Assembly: GCA_022605955.1 (NCBI GenBank)
Contig: JAKCOZ010000083.1
Coordinates: forward strand, 1,116,001-1,180,000
Direction: 5' to 3'
From: Rallus limicola
Taxonomy: Eukaryota; Chordata; Aves; Gruiformes; Rallidae
Length of the DNA stretch: 64,000 nucleotides
Below the pieces are notes generated by a model that was given only the letters and a program-made list of their open reading frames with translations, searched no databases and was not told where the DNA came from. The position numbers and the translations under genes are program-made. Below are positions 21,485 through 32,411 of the stretch, piece after piece (positions within the stretch are counted from its first letter, which is position 1; the number at the start of each line of letters is the position of its first letter).

Positions 21485-23313
21485 ATGCCTTTCATGCCTA
21501 GCTTCTTTACTTTGGGAGTTATTGCTGGACGTTTAGCATGTTTTGAACTGCAGTCTGCTAGGGCCGAGAAAAGCACCGTAGGAGGTTCCAGGCATGTTCC
21601 CTCTTTCCAGGCAAAGGAAAAGGCTGAGAACCAAAGTGACAGGGGCTGTTCGTGTGTCATGTTAGGAGGTTTCAGACAAGCTATGCCTTTCAGGCCTAGC
21701 TTCTTTACTTTGGGAGTTATTGCTGGACGTTTAGCATGTTTTGAACTGCAGTCTGCTAGGGCCGAGAAAAGCACCGTAGGAGGTTCCAGGCATGTTCCCT
21801 CTTTCCAGGCAAAGGAAAAGGCTGAGAGCCAAAGTGACAGGGGCTGCTCGTGTGTCCTGTTAGGAGGTTTCAGACAAGCTATGCCTTTCAGGCCTAGCTT
21901 CTTTACTTTGGGAGTTATTGCTGGACGTTTAGCATGTTTTGAACTGCAGTCTGCTAGGGCCGAGAAAAGCACCGTAGGAGGTTCCAGGCATGTTCCCTCT
22001 TTCCAGGCAAAGGAAAAGGCTGAGAGCCAAAGTGACAGGGGCTGCTCGTGTGTCCTGTTAGGAGGTTTCAGACAAGCTATGCCTTTCAGGCCTCGCTTCT
22101 TTACTTTGGGAGTTATTGCTGGACGTTTAGCATGTTTTGAACTGCAGTCTGCTAGGGCCGAGAAAAGCACCGTAGGAGGTTCCAGGCATGTTCCCTCTTT
22201 CCAGGCAAAGGAAAAGGCTGAGAGCCAAAGTGACAGGGTCTGCTCGTGTGTCCTGTTAGGAGGTTTCAGACAAGCTATGCCTTTCAGGCCTAGCTTCTTT
22301 ACTTTGGGAGTTATTGCTGGACGTTTAGCATGTTTTGAACTGCAGTCTGCTAGGGCCGAGAAAAGCACCGTAGGAGGTTCCAGGCATGTTCCCTCTTTCC
22401 AGGCAAAGGAAAAGGCTGCGAACCAAAGTGACAGGGTCTGCTCGTGTGTCCTGTTAGGAGGTTTCAGACAAGCTATGCCTTTCAGGCCTAGCTTCTTTAC
22501 TTTGGGAGTTATTGCTGGACGTTTAGCATGTTTTGAACTGCAGTCTGCTAGGGCCGAGAAAAGCACCGTAGGAGGTTCCAGGCATGTTCCCTCTTTCCAG
22601 GCAAAGGAAAAGGCTGAGAGCCAAAGTGACAGGGTCTGCTCGTGTGTCCTGTTAGGAGGTTTCAGACAAGCTATTCCTTTCAGGCCTAGCTTCTTTACTT
22701 TGGGAGTTATTGCTGGACGTTTAGCATGTTTTGAACTGCAGTCTGCTAGGGCCGAGAAAAGCACCGTAGGAGGTTCCAGGCATGTTCCCTCTTTCCAGGC
22801 AAAGGAAAAGGCTGAGAGCCAAAGTGAAAGGGTCTGCTCGGGTGTCCTGTTAGGAGGTTTCAGACAAGCTATGCCTTTCAGGCCTAGCTTCTTTACTTTG
22901 GGAGTTATTGCTGGACGTTTAGCATGTTTTGAACTGCAGTCTGCTAGGGCCGAGAAAAGCACCGTAGGAGGTTCCAGGCATGTTCCCTCTTTCCAGGCAA
23001 AGGAAAAGGCTGAGAGCCAAAGTGACAGGGTCTGCTCGTGTGTCCTGTTAGGAGGTTTCAGACAAGCTATGCCTTTCAGGCCTAGCTTCTTTACTTTGGG
23101 AGTTATTGCTGGACGTTTAGCATGTTTTGAATTGCAGTCTGCTAGGGCCGAGAAAAGCACCGTAGGAGGTTCCAGGCATGTTCCCTCTTTCCAGGCAAAG
23201 GAAAAGGCTGAGAGCCAAAGTGACAGGGTCTGCTCGTGTGTCCTGTTAGGAGCTTTCAGACAAGCTATGCCTTTCAGGCCTAGCTTGTCTGAAAGCTCCT
23301 AACAGGACAAGCT
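21485..23313 (+). repeat. Block of 9 monomers (N G G V V V V V V)
   Basis: This is the second copy of the block at 18223. It lacks that block's GAGTAAAGC change and is V rather than G at monomer 6. Confidence 0.92.
23239..23309. repeat. Junction palindrome 14, matched change in both arms
   Basis: The arms are perfect with paired GGAGCTTTC/GAAAGCTCC, as in palindrome 12. Confidence 0.95.
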
Positions 23314-25538
23314 ATGCCTTTCATGCCTAGCTTCTTTACTTTGGGAGTTATTGCTGGACGTTTAGCATGTTTTGAACTGCAGTCTGCTAGGGCCGAGAAA
23401 AGCAGCGTAGGAGGTTCCAGGCATGTTCCCTCTTTCCAGGCAAAGGAAAAGGCTGAGAACCAAAGTGACAGGGGCTGCTCGTGTGTCATGTTAGGAGGTT
23501 TCAGACAAGCTATGCCTTTCAGGCCTAGCTTCTTTACTTTGGGAGTTATTGCTGGACGTTTAGCATGTTTTGATCTGCAGTCTGCTAGGGCCGAGAAAAG
23601 CACCGTAGGAGGTTCCAGGCATGTTCCCTCTTTCCAGGCAAAGGAAAAGGCTGAGAGCCAAAGTGACAGGGTCTGCTCGTGTTTCCTGTTAGGAGGTTTC
23701 AGACAAGCTATGCCTTTCAGGCCTAGCTTCTTTACTTTGGGATTTATTGCTGGACGTTTAGCATGTTATGAACTGCAGTCTGCTAGGGCCGAGAAAAGCA
23801 CCGTAGGAGGTTCCAGGCATGTTCCCTCTTTCCAGGCAAAGGAAAAGGCTGAGAGCCAAAGTGACAGGGGCTGCTCGTGTGTCCTGTTAGGAGGTTTCAG
23901 ACAAGCTATGCCTTTCAGGCCTAGCTTCTTTACTTTGGGAGTTATTGCTGGACGTTTAGCATGTTTTGAACTGCAGTCTGCTAGGGCCGAGAAAAGCACC
24001 GTAAGAGGTTCCAGGCATGTTCCCTCTTTCCAGGCAAAGGAAAAGGCTGAGAGCCAAAGTGACAGGGGCTGCTCGTGTGTCCTGTTAGGAGGTTTCAGAC
24101 AAGCTATGCCTTTCAGGCCTAGCTTCTTTACTTTGGGAGTTATTGCTGGACGTTTAGCATGTTTTGAACTGCAGTCTGCTAGGGCCGAGAAAAGCACCGT
24201 AGGAGGTTCCAGGCATGTTCCCTCTTTCCAGGCAAAGGAAAAGGCTGAGAACCAAAGTGACAGGGGCTGCTCGTGTGTCATGTTAGGAGGTTTCAGACAA
24301 GCTATGCCTTTCAGGCCTAGCTTCTTTACTTTGGGAGTTATTGCTGGACGTTTAGCATGTTTTGAACTGCAGTCTGCTAGGGCAGAGAAAAGCACCGTAG
24401 GAGGTTCCAGGCATGTTCCCTCTTTCCAGGCAAAATAAAAGGCTGAGAGCCAAAGTGACAGGGTCTGCTCGTGTGTCCTGTTAGGAGGTTTCAGACAAGC
24501 TATGCCTTTCAGGCCTAGCTTCTTTACTTTGGGAGTTATTGCTGGACGTTTAGCATGTTTTGAACTGCAGTCTGCTAGGGCCGAGAAAAGCACCGTAGGA
24601 GGTTCCAGGCATGTTCCCTCTTTCCAGGCAAAGGAAAAGGCTGAGAGCCAAAGTGACAGGGGCTGCTCGTGTGTCCTGTTAGGAGGTTTCAGACAAGCTA
24701 TGCCTTTCAGGCCTAGCTTCTTTACTTTGGGAGTTATTGCTGGACGTTTAGCATGTTTTGAACTGCAGTCTGCTAGGGCCGAGAAAAGCACCGTAGGAGG
24801 TTCCAGGCATGTTCCCTCTTTCCAGGCAAAGGAAAAGGCTGAGAGCCAAAGTGACAGGGGCTGCTCGTGTGTCCTGTTAGGAGGTTTCAGACAAGCTATG
24901 CCTTTCAGGCCTAGCTTCTTTACTTTGGGAGTTATTGCTGGACGTTTAGCATGTTTTGAACTGCAGTCTGCTAGGGCCGAGAAAAGCACCGTAGGAGGTT
25001 CCAGGCATGTTCCCTCTTTCCAGGCAAAGGAAAAGGCTGAGAACCAAAGTGACAGGGGCTGCTCGTGTGTCATGTTAGGAGGTTTCAGACAAGCTATGCC
25101 TTTCAGGCCTAGCTTCTTTACTTTGGGAGTTATTGCTGGACGTTTAGCATGTTTTGAACTGCAGTCTGCTAGGGCCGAGAAAAGCACCGTAGGAGGTTCC
25201 AGGCATGTTCCCTCTTTCCAGGCAAAGGAAAAGGCTGAGAGCCAAAGTGACAGGGGCTGCTCGTGTGTCCTGTTAGGAGGTTTCAGACAAGCTATGCCTT
25301 TCAGGCCTAGCTTCTTTACTTTGGGAGTTATTGCTGGACGTTTAGCATGTTTTGAACTGCAGTCTGCTAGGGCCGAGAAAAGCACCGTAGGAGGTTCCAG
25401 GCATGTTCCCTCTTTCCAGGCAAAGGAAAAGGCTGAGAGCCAAAGTGACAGGGTCTGCTCGTGTGTCCTGTTAGGAGGTTTCAGACAAGCTATGCCTTTC
25501 AGGCCTAGCTTGTCTGAAACCTCCTAACAGGACAAGCT
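23314..25538 (+). repeat. Block of 11 monomers (N V G G N V G G N G V)
   Basis: This has the marked trio, with GCATGTTATG in monomer 3. Monomer 4 has CCGTAAGAGG. Monomer 6 has GCAAAATAAAAGG and GGCAGAG. It is shared with the block at 26774. Confidence 0.92.
25464..25534. repeat. Junction palindrome 15
   Basis: The arms are perfect, with a TGCC-type spacer. Confidence 0.95.
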
Positions 25539-26773
25539 ATGCCTTTCATGCCTAGCTTCTTTACTTTGGGAGTTATTGCTGGACGTTTAGCATGTTTTGA
25601 ACTGCAGTCTGCTAGGGCCGAGAAAAGCACCGTAGGAGGTTCCAGGCATGTTCCCTCTTTCCAGGCACAGGAAAAGGCTGAGAGCCAAAGTGACAGGGTC
25701 TGCTCGTGTGTCCTGTTAGGAGGTTTCAGACAAGCTATGCCTTTCAGGCCTAGCTTCTTTACTTTGGGAGATATTGCTGGACGTTTAGCATGTTTTGAAC
25801 TGCAGTCTGCTAGGGCCGAGAAAAGCACCGTAGGAGGTTCCAGGCATGTTCCCTCTTTCCAGGCAAAGGAAAAGGCTGAGAGCCAAAGTGACAGGGTCTG
25901 CTCGTGTGTCCTGTTAGGAGGTTTCAGACAAGCTATGCCTTTCAGGCCTAGCTTCTTTACTTTGGGAGATATTGCTGGACGTTTAGCATGTTTTGAACTG
26001 CAGTCTGCTAGGGCCGAGAAAAGCACCGTAGGAGGTTCCAGGCATGTTCCCTCTTTCCAGGCAAAGGAAAAGGCTGAGAGCCAAAGTGACAGGGTCTGCT
26101 CGTGTGTCCTGTTAGGAGGTTTCAGACAAGCTATTCCTTTCAGGCCTAGCTTCTTTACTTTGGGAGTTATTGCTGGACGTTTAGCATGTTTTGAACTGCA
26201 GTCTGCTAGGGCCGAGAAAAGCACCGTAGGAGGTTCCAGGCATGTTCCCTCTTTCCAGGCAAAGGAAAAGGCTGAGAGCCAAAGTGAAAGGGTCTGCTCG
26301 GGTGTCCTGTTAGGAGGTTTCAGACAAGCTATGCCTTTCAGGCCTAGCTTCTTTACTTTGGGAGTTATTGCTGGACGTTTAGCATGTTTTGAACTGCAGT
26401 CTGCTAGGGCCGAGAAAAGCACCGTAGGAGGTTCCAGGCATGTTCCCTCTTTCCAGGCAAAGGAAAAGGCTGAGAGCCAAAGTGACAGGGTCTGCTCGTG
26501 TGTCCTGTTAGGAGGTTTCAGACAAGCTATGCCTTTCAGGCCTAGCTTCTTTACTTTGGGAGTTATTGCTGGACGTTTAGCATGTTTTGAATTGCAGTCT
26601 GCTAGGGCCGAGAAAAGCACCGTAGGAGGTTCCAGGCATGTTCCCTCTTTCCAGGCAAAGGAAAAGGCTGAGAGCCAAAGTGACAGGGTCTGCTCGTGTG
26701 TCCTGTTAGGAGCTTTCAGACAAGCTATGCCTTTCAGGCCTAGCTTGTCTGAAAGCTCCTAACAGGACAAGCT
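25539..26773 (+). repeat. Block of 6 monomers (all V)
   Basis: Monomer 1 has GGCACAGG. Monomers 2 and 3 both have GGGAGATATTG. Monomer 4 has CTATTCC, GTGAAAGGG and CTCGGGTG. The last monomer has TTGCAG. Confidence 0.92.
26699..26769. repeat. Junction palindrome 16, matched change in both arms
   Basis: The arms are perfect with paired GGAGCTTTC/GAAAGCTCC. Confidence 0.95.
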
Positions 26774-28998
26774 ATGCCTTTCATGCCTAGCTTCTTTACT
26801 TTGGGAGTTATTGCTGGACGTTTAGCATGTTTTGAACTGCAGTCTGCTAGGGCCGAGAAAAGCAGCGTAGGAGGTTCCAGGCATGTTCCCTCTTTCCAGG
26901 CAAAGGAAAAGGCTGAGAACCAAAGTGACAGGGGCTGCTCGTGTGTCATGTTAGGAGGTTTCAGACAAGCTATGCCTTTCAGGCCTAGCTTCTTTACTTT
27001 GGGAGTTATTGCTGGACGTTTAGCATGTTTTGATCTGCAGTCTGCTAGGGCCGAGAAAAGCACCGTAGGAGGTTCCAGGCATGTTCCCTCTTTCCAGGCA
27101 AAGGAAAAGGCTGAGAGCCAAAGTGACAGGGTCTGCTCGTGTTTCCTGTTAGGAGGTTTCAGACAAGCTATGCCTTTCAGGCCTAGCTTCTTTACTTTGG
27201 GATTTATTGCTGGACGTTTAGCATGTTATGAACTGCAGTCTGCTAGGGCCGAGAAAAGCACCGTAGGAGGTTCCAGGCATGTTCCCTCTTTCCAGGCAAA
27301 GGAAAAGGCTGAGAGCCAAAGTGACAGGGGCTGCTCGTGTGTCCTGTTAGGAGGTTTCAGACAAGCTATGCCTTTCAGGCCTAGCTTCTTTACTTTGGGA
27401 GTTATTGCTGGACGTTTAGCATGTTTTGAACTGCAGTCTGCTAGGGCCGAGAAAAGCACCGTAAGAGGTTCCAGGCATGTTCCCTCTTTCCAGGCAAAGG
27501 AAAAGGCTGAGAGCCAAAGTGACAGGGGCTGCTCGTGTGTCCTGTTAGGAGGTTTCAGACAAGCTATGCCTTTCAGGCCTAGCTTCTTTACTTTGGGAGT
27601 TATTGCTGGACGTTTAGCATGTTTTGAACTGCAGTCTGCTAGGGCCGAGAAAAGCACCGTAGGAGGTTCCAGGCATGTTCCCTCTTTCCAGGCAAAGGAA
27701 AAGGCTGAGAACCAAAGTGACAGGGGCTGCTCGTGTGTCATGTTAGGAGGTTTCAGACAAGCTATGCCTTTCAGGCCTAGCTTCTTTACTTTGGGAGTTA
27801 TTGCTGGACGTTTAGCATGTTTTGAACTGCAGTCTGCTAGGGCAGAGAAAAGCACCGTAGGAGGTTCCAGGCATGTTCCCTCTTTCCAGGCAAAATAAAA
27901 GGCTGAGAGCCAAAGTGACAGGGTCTGCTCGTGTGTCCTGTAAGGAGGTTTCAGACAAGCTATGCCTTTCAGGCCTAGCTTCTTTACTTTGGGAGTTATT
28001 GCTGGACGTTTAGCATGTTTTGAACTGCAGTCTGCTAGGGCCGAGAAAAGCACCGTAGGAGGTTCCAGGCATGTTCCCTCTTTCCAGGCAAAGGAAAAGG
28101 CTGAGAGCCAAAGTGACAGGGGCTGCTCGTGTGTCCTGTTAGGAGGTTTCAGACAAGCTATGCCTTTCAGGCCTAGCTTCTTTACTTTGGGAGTTATTGC
28201 TGGACGTTTAGCATGTTTTGAACTGCAGTCTGCTAGGGCCGAGAAAAGCACCGTAGGAGGTTCCAGGCATGTTCCCTCTTTCCAGGCAAAGGAAAAGGCT
28301 GAGAACCAAAGTGACAGGGGCTGCTCGTGTGTCATGTTAGGAGGTTTCAGACAAGCTATGCCTTTCAGGCCTAGCTTCTTTACTTTGGGAGTTATTGCTG
28401 GACGTTTAGCATGTTTTGAACTGCAGTCTGCTAGGGCCGAGAAAAGCACCGTAGGAGGTTCCAGGCATGTTCCCTCTTTCCAGGCAAAGGAAAAGGCTGA
28501 GAGCCAAAGTGACAGGGGCTGCTCGTGTGTCCTGTTAGGAGGTTTCAGACAAGCTATGCCTTTCAGGCCTAGCTTCTTTACTTTGGGAGTTATTGCTGGA
28601 CGTTTAGCATGTTTTGAACTGCAGTCTGCTAGGGCCGAGAAAAGCACCGTAGGAGGTTCCAGGCATGTTCCCTCTTTCCAGGCAAAGGAAAAGGCTGAGA
28701 ACCAAAGTGACAGGGGCTGCTCGTGTGTCATGTTAGGAGGTTTCAGACAAGCTATGCCTTTCAGGCCTAGCTTCTTTACTTTGGGAGTTATTGCTGGACG
28801 TTTAGCATGTTTTGAATTGCAGTCTGCTAGGGCCGAGAAAAGCACCGTAGGAGGTTCCAGGCATGTTCCCTCTTTCCAGGCAAAGGAAAAGGCTGAGAGC
28901 CAAAGTGACAGGGTCTGCTCGTGTGTCCTGTTAGGAGGTTTCAGACAAGCTATGCCTTTCAGTCCTAGCTTGTCTGAAACCTCCTAACAGGACAAGCT
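26774..28998 (+). repeat. Block of 11 monomers (N V G G N V G N G N V)
   Basis: This is a copy of the block at 23314 over monomers 1-6. Monomer 6 ends in CCTGTAAGG (27940). Monomers 7-11 follow a different type order. Confidence 0.92.
28924..28994. repeat. Junction palindrome 17
   Basis: The arms are perfect. The spacer is TGCCTTTCAGTCC. Confidence 0.95.
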
Positions 28999-29394
28999 AT
29001 GCCTTTCATGCCTAGCTTCTTTACTTTGGGAGTTATTGCTGGACGTTTAGCATGTTTTGAACTGCAGTCTGCTAGGGCCGAGAAAAGCACTGTAGGAGGT
29101 TCCAGGCATGTTCCCTCTTTCCAGGCACAGGAAAAGGCTGAGAGCCAAAGTGACAGGGTCTGCTCGTGTGTCCTGTTAGGAGGTTTCAGACAAGCTATGC
29201 CTTTCAGGCCTAGCTTCTTTACTTTGGGAGATATTGCTGGACGTTTAGCATGTTTTGAACTGCAGTCTGCTAGGGCCGAGAAAAGCACCGTAGGAGGTTC
29301 CAGGCATGTTCCCTCTTTCCAGGCAAAGGAAAAGGCTGAGAGCCAAAGTGACAGGGTCTGCTCGTGTGTCCTGTTAGGAGGTTTCAGACAAGCT

Positions 29395-29592
29395 ATGCCT
29401 TTCAGGCCTAGCTTCTTTACTTTGGGAGTTATTGCTATACGTTTAGCATGTTTTGAGCTGCAGTCTGCTAGGGCCGAGAAAAGCACCGTAGGAGGTTCCA
29501 GGCATGTTCCCTCTTTCCAAGCAAAGGAAAAAGCTGAGAGCCAAAGTGAAAGGGTTTGCTCGTGTGTCCTGTTAGGAGGTTTCAGACAAGCT
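29395..29592 (+). repeat. Divergent monomer (GCTATACG type)
   Basis: It has about seven linked differences from consensus: GCTATACG for GCTGGACG, TTGAGCTG, TTCCAAGC, AAAAAGCTGAG, GTGAAAGGG and GGGTTTGC. The same set is found at 32214 and 39925 only. Confidence 0.88.
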
Positions 29593-31742
29593 ATGCCTTT
29601 CATGCCTAGCTTCTTTACTTTGGGAGTTATTGCTGGACGTTTAGCATGTTTTGAACTGCAGTCTGCTAGGGCCGAGAAAAGCAGCGTAGGAGGTTCCAGG
29701 CATGTTCCCTCTTTCCAGGCAAAGGAAAAGGCTGAGAACCAAAGTGACAGGGGCTGCTCGTGTGTCATGTTAGGAGGTTTCAGACAAGCTATGCCTTTCA
29801 GGCCTAGCTTCTTTACTTTGGGAGTTATTGCTGGACGTTTAGCATGTTTTGATCTGCAGTCTGCTAGGGCCGAGAAAAGCACCGTAGGAGGTTCCAGGCA
29901 TGTTCCCTCTTTCCAGGCAAAGGAAAAGGCTGAGAGCCAAAGTGACAGGGTCTGCTCGTGTTTCCTGTTAGGAGGTTTCAGACAAGCTATGCCTTTCAGG
30001 CCTAGCTTCTTTACTTTGGGATTTATTGCTGGACGTTTAGCATGTTATGAACTGCAGTCTGCTAGGGCCGAGAAAAGCACCGTAGGAGGTTCCAGGCATG
30101 TTCCCTCTTTCCAGGCAAAGGAAAAGGCTGAGAGCCAAAGTGACAGGGTCTGCTCGTGTGTCCTGTTAGGAGGTTTCAGACAAGCTATGCCTTTCAGGCC
30201 TAGCTTCTTTACTTTGGGAGTTATTGCTGGACGTTTAGCATGTTTTGAACTGCAGTCTGCTAGGGCCGAGAAAAGCACCGTAAGAGGTTCCAGGCATGTT
30301 CCCTCTTTCCAGGCAAAGGAAAAGGCTGAGAGCCAAAGTGACAGGGGCTGCTCGTGTGTCCTGTTAGGAGGTTTCAGACAAGCTATGCCTTTCAGGCCTA
30401 GCTTCTTTACTTTGGGAGTTATTGCTGGACGTTTAGCATGTTTTGAACTGCAGTCTGCTAGGGCCGAGAAAAGCACCGTAGGAGGTTCCAGGCATGTTCC
30501 CTCTTTCCAGGCAAAATAAAAGGCTGAGAGCCAAAGTGACAGGGTCTGCTCGTGTGTCCTGTTAGGAGGTTTCAGACAAGCTATGCCTTTCAGGCCTAGC
30601 TTCTTTACTTTGGGAGTTATTGCTGGACGTTTAGCATGTTTTGAACTGCAGTCTGCTAGGGCCGAGAAAAGCACCGTAGGAGGTTCCAGGCATGTTCCCT
30701 CTTTCCAGGCAAAGGAAAAGGCTGAGAGCCAAAGTGACAGGGGCTGCTCGTGTGTCCTGTTAGGAGGTTTCAGACAAGCTATGCCTTTCAGGCCTAGCTT
30801 CTTTACTTTGGGAGTTATTGCTGGACGTTTAGCATGTTTTGAACTGCAGTCTGCTAGGGCCGAGAAAAGCACCGTAGGAGGTTCCAGGCATGTTCCCTCT
30901 TTCCAGGCAAAGGAAAAGGCTGAGAGCCAAAGTGACAGGGGCTGCTCGTGTGTCCTGTTAGGAGGTTTCAGACAAGCTATGCCTTTCAGGCCTAGCTTCT
31001 TTACTTTGGGAGTTATTGCTGGACGTTTAGCATGTTTTGAACTGCAGTCTGCTAGGGCCGAGAAAAGCACCGTAGGAGGTTCCAGGCATGTTCCCTCTTT
31101 CCAGGCAAAGGAAAAGGCTGAGAACCAAAGTGACAGGGGCTGCTCGTGTGTCATGTTAGGAGGTTTCAGACAAGCTATGCCTTTCAGGCCTAGCTTCTTT
31201 ACTTTGGGAGTTATTGCTGGACGTTTAGCATGTTTTGAACTGCAGTCTGCTAGGGCCGAGAAAAGCACCGTAGGAGGTTCCAGGCATGTTCCCTCTTTCC
31301 AGGCAAAGGAAAAGGCTGAGAACCAAAGTGACAGGGGCTGCTCGTGTGTCATGTTAGGAGGTTTCAGACAAGCTATGCCTTTCAGGCCTAGCTTCTTTAC
31401 TTTGGGAGTTATTGCTGGACGTTTAGCATGTTTTGAACTGCAGTCTGCTAGGGCCGAGAAAAGCACCGTAGGAGGTTCCAGGCATGTTCCCTCTTTCCAG
31501 GCAAAGGAAAAGGCTGAGAGCCAAAGTGACAGGGGCTGCTCGTGTGTCATGTTAGGAGGTTTCAGACAAGCTATGCCTTTCAGGCCTAGCTTCTTTACTT
31601 TGGGAGTTATTGCTGGACGTTTAGCATGTTTTGAATTGCAGTCTGCTAGGGCCGAGAAAAGCACCGTAGGAGGTTCCAGGCATGTTCCCTCTTTCCAGGC
31701 AAAGGAAAAGGCTGAGAGCCAAAGTGACAGGGTCTGCTCGTG

Positions 31743-31813
31743 TGTCCTGTTAGGAGGTTTCAGACAAGCTATGCCTTTCAGGCCTAGCTTGTCTGAAACC
31801 TCCTAACAGGACA
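31743..31813. repeat. Junction palindrome 18
   Basis: The arms are perfect, with a TGCC-type spacer. Confidence 0.95.
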
Positions 31814-32213
31814 AGCTATGCCTTTCATGCCTAGCTTCTTTACTTTGGGAGTTATTGCTGGACGTTTAGCATGTTTTGAACTGCAGTCTGCTAGGGCCGA
31901 GAAAAGCACCGTAGGAGGTTCCAGGCATGTTCCCTCTTTCCAGGCACAGGAAAAGGCTGAGAGCCAAAGTGACAGGGTCTGCTCGTGTGTCCTGTTAGGA
32001 GGTTTCAGACAAGCTATGCCTTTCAGGCCTAGCTTCTTTACTTTGGGAGATATTGCTGGACGTTTAGCATGTTTTGAACTGCAGTCTGCTAGGGCCGAGA
32101 AAAGCACCGTAGGAGGTTCCAGGCATGTTCCCTCTTTCCAGGCAAAGGAAAAGGCTGAGAGCCAAAGTGACAGGGTCTGCTCGTGTGTCCTGTTAGGAGG
32201 TTTCAGACAAGCT

Positions 32214-32411
32214 ATGCCTTTCAGGCCTAGCTTCTTTACTTTGGGAGTTATTGCTATACGTTTAGCATGTTTTGAGCTGCAGTCTGCTAGGGCCGAGAAA
32301 AGCACCGTAGGAGGTTCCAGGCATGTTCCCTCTTTCCAAGCAAAGGAAAAAGCTGAGAGCCAAAGTGAAAGGGTTTGCTCGTGTGTCCTGTTAGGAGGTT
32401 TCAGACAAGCT
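32214..32411 (+). repeat. Divergent monomer (GCTATACG type), second copy
   Basis: It carries the same linked set of about seven changes as the monomer at 29395. Confidence 0.88.

Larger units (their letters stand above)
17384..23907. repeat. Higher-order repeat, two tandem 3,262-bp copies
   Basis: Copy 1 is 17384-20645 and copy 2 is 20646-23907. Both run through the same landmarks: a GAAAAACACC monomer, a junction whose right arm has GAATCC, a nine-monomer block with CCTCGCTTC, AAGGCTGCGAACC and CTATTCC variants, a junction with paired GAGCTTTC/GAAAGCTC arms, and a CAGCGTAGG monomer. Differences include a private GAGTAAAGC at 19096 in copy 1 and GCATGTTATG at 23762 in copy 2. Confidence 0.85.
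22673..29592. repeat. Higher-order repeat, two tandem 3,460-bp copies
   Basis: Copy 1 is 22673-26132 and copy 2 is 26133-29592. Both start at a CTATTCC monomer and run through a paired-arm junction, a CAGCGTAGG monomer, a GCAAAATAAAAGG monomer, a plain junction and a GGCACAGG monomer. The block starting with CAGCGTAGG reappears a third time from 29593, one monomer shorter at its start and without its leading junction. Confidence 0.83.
28999..31817 (+). repeat. Block of 14 monomers (V V V N V V G V G G N N g V), a fused block
   Basis: Monomers 1-2 match the start of the block at 25539 (GGCACAGG, then GGGAGATATTG). Monomer 3 is the divergent GCTATACG type. Monomer 4 (29593) is a CATGCC, CAGCGTAGG monomer that elsewhere always opens a block, so a junction seems to have been lost here. 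Monomer 8 has GCAAAATAAAAGG. Confidence 0.92.

Noticed and set aside
23314..31817. Functional stop codons (TAA at the GCAAAATAAAAGG sites) as gene ends
   Set aside because: They interrupt a frame I do not consider coding and are shared because the block was duplicated.
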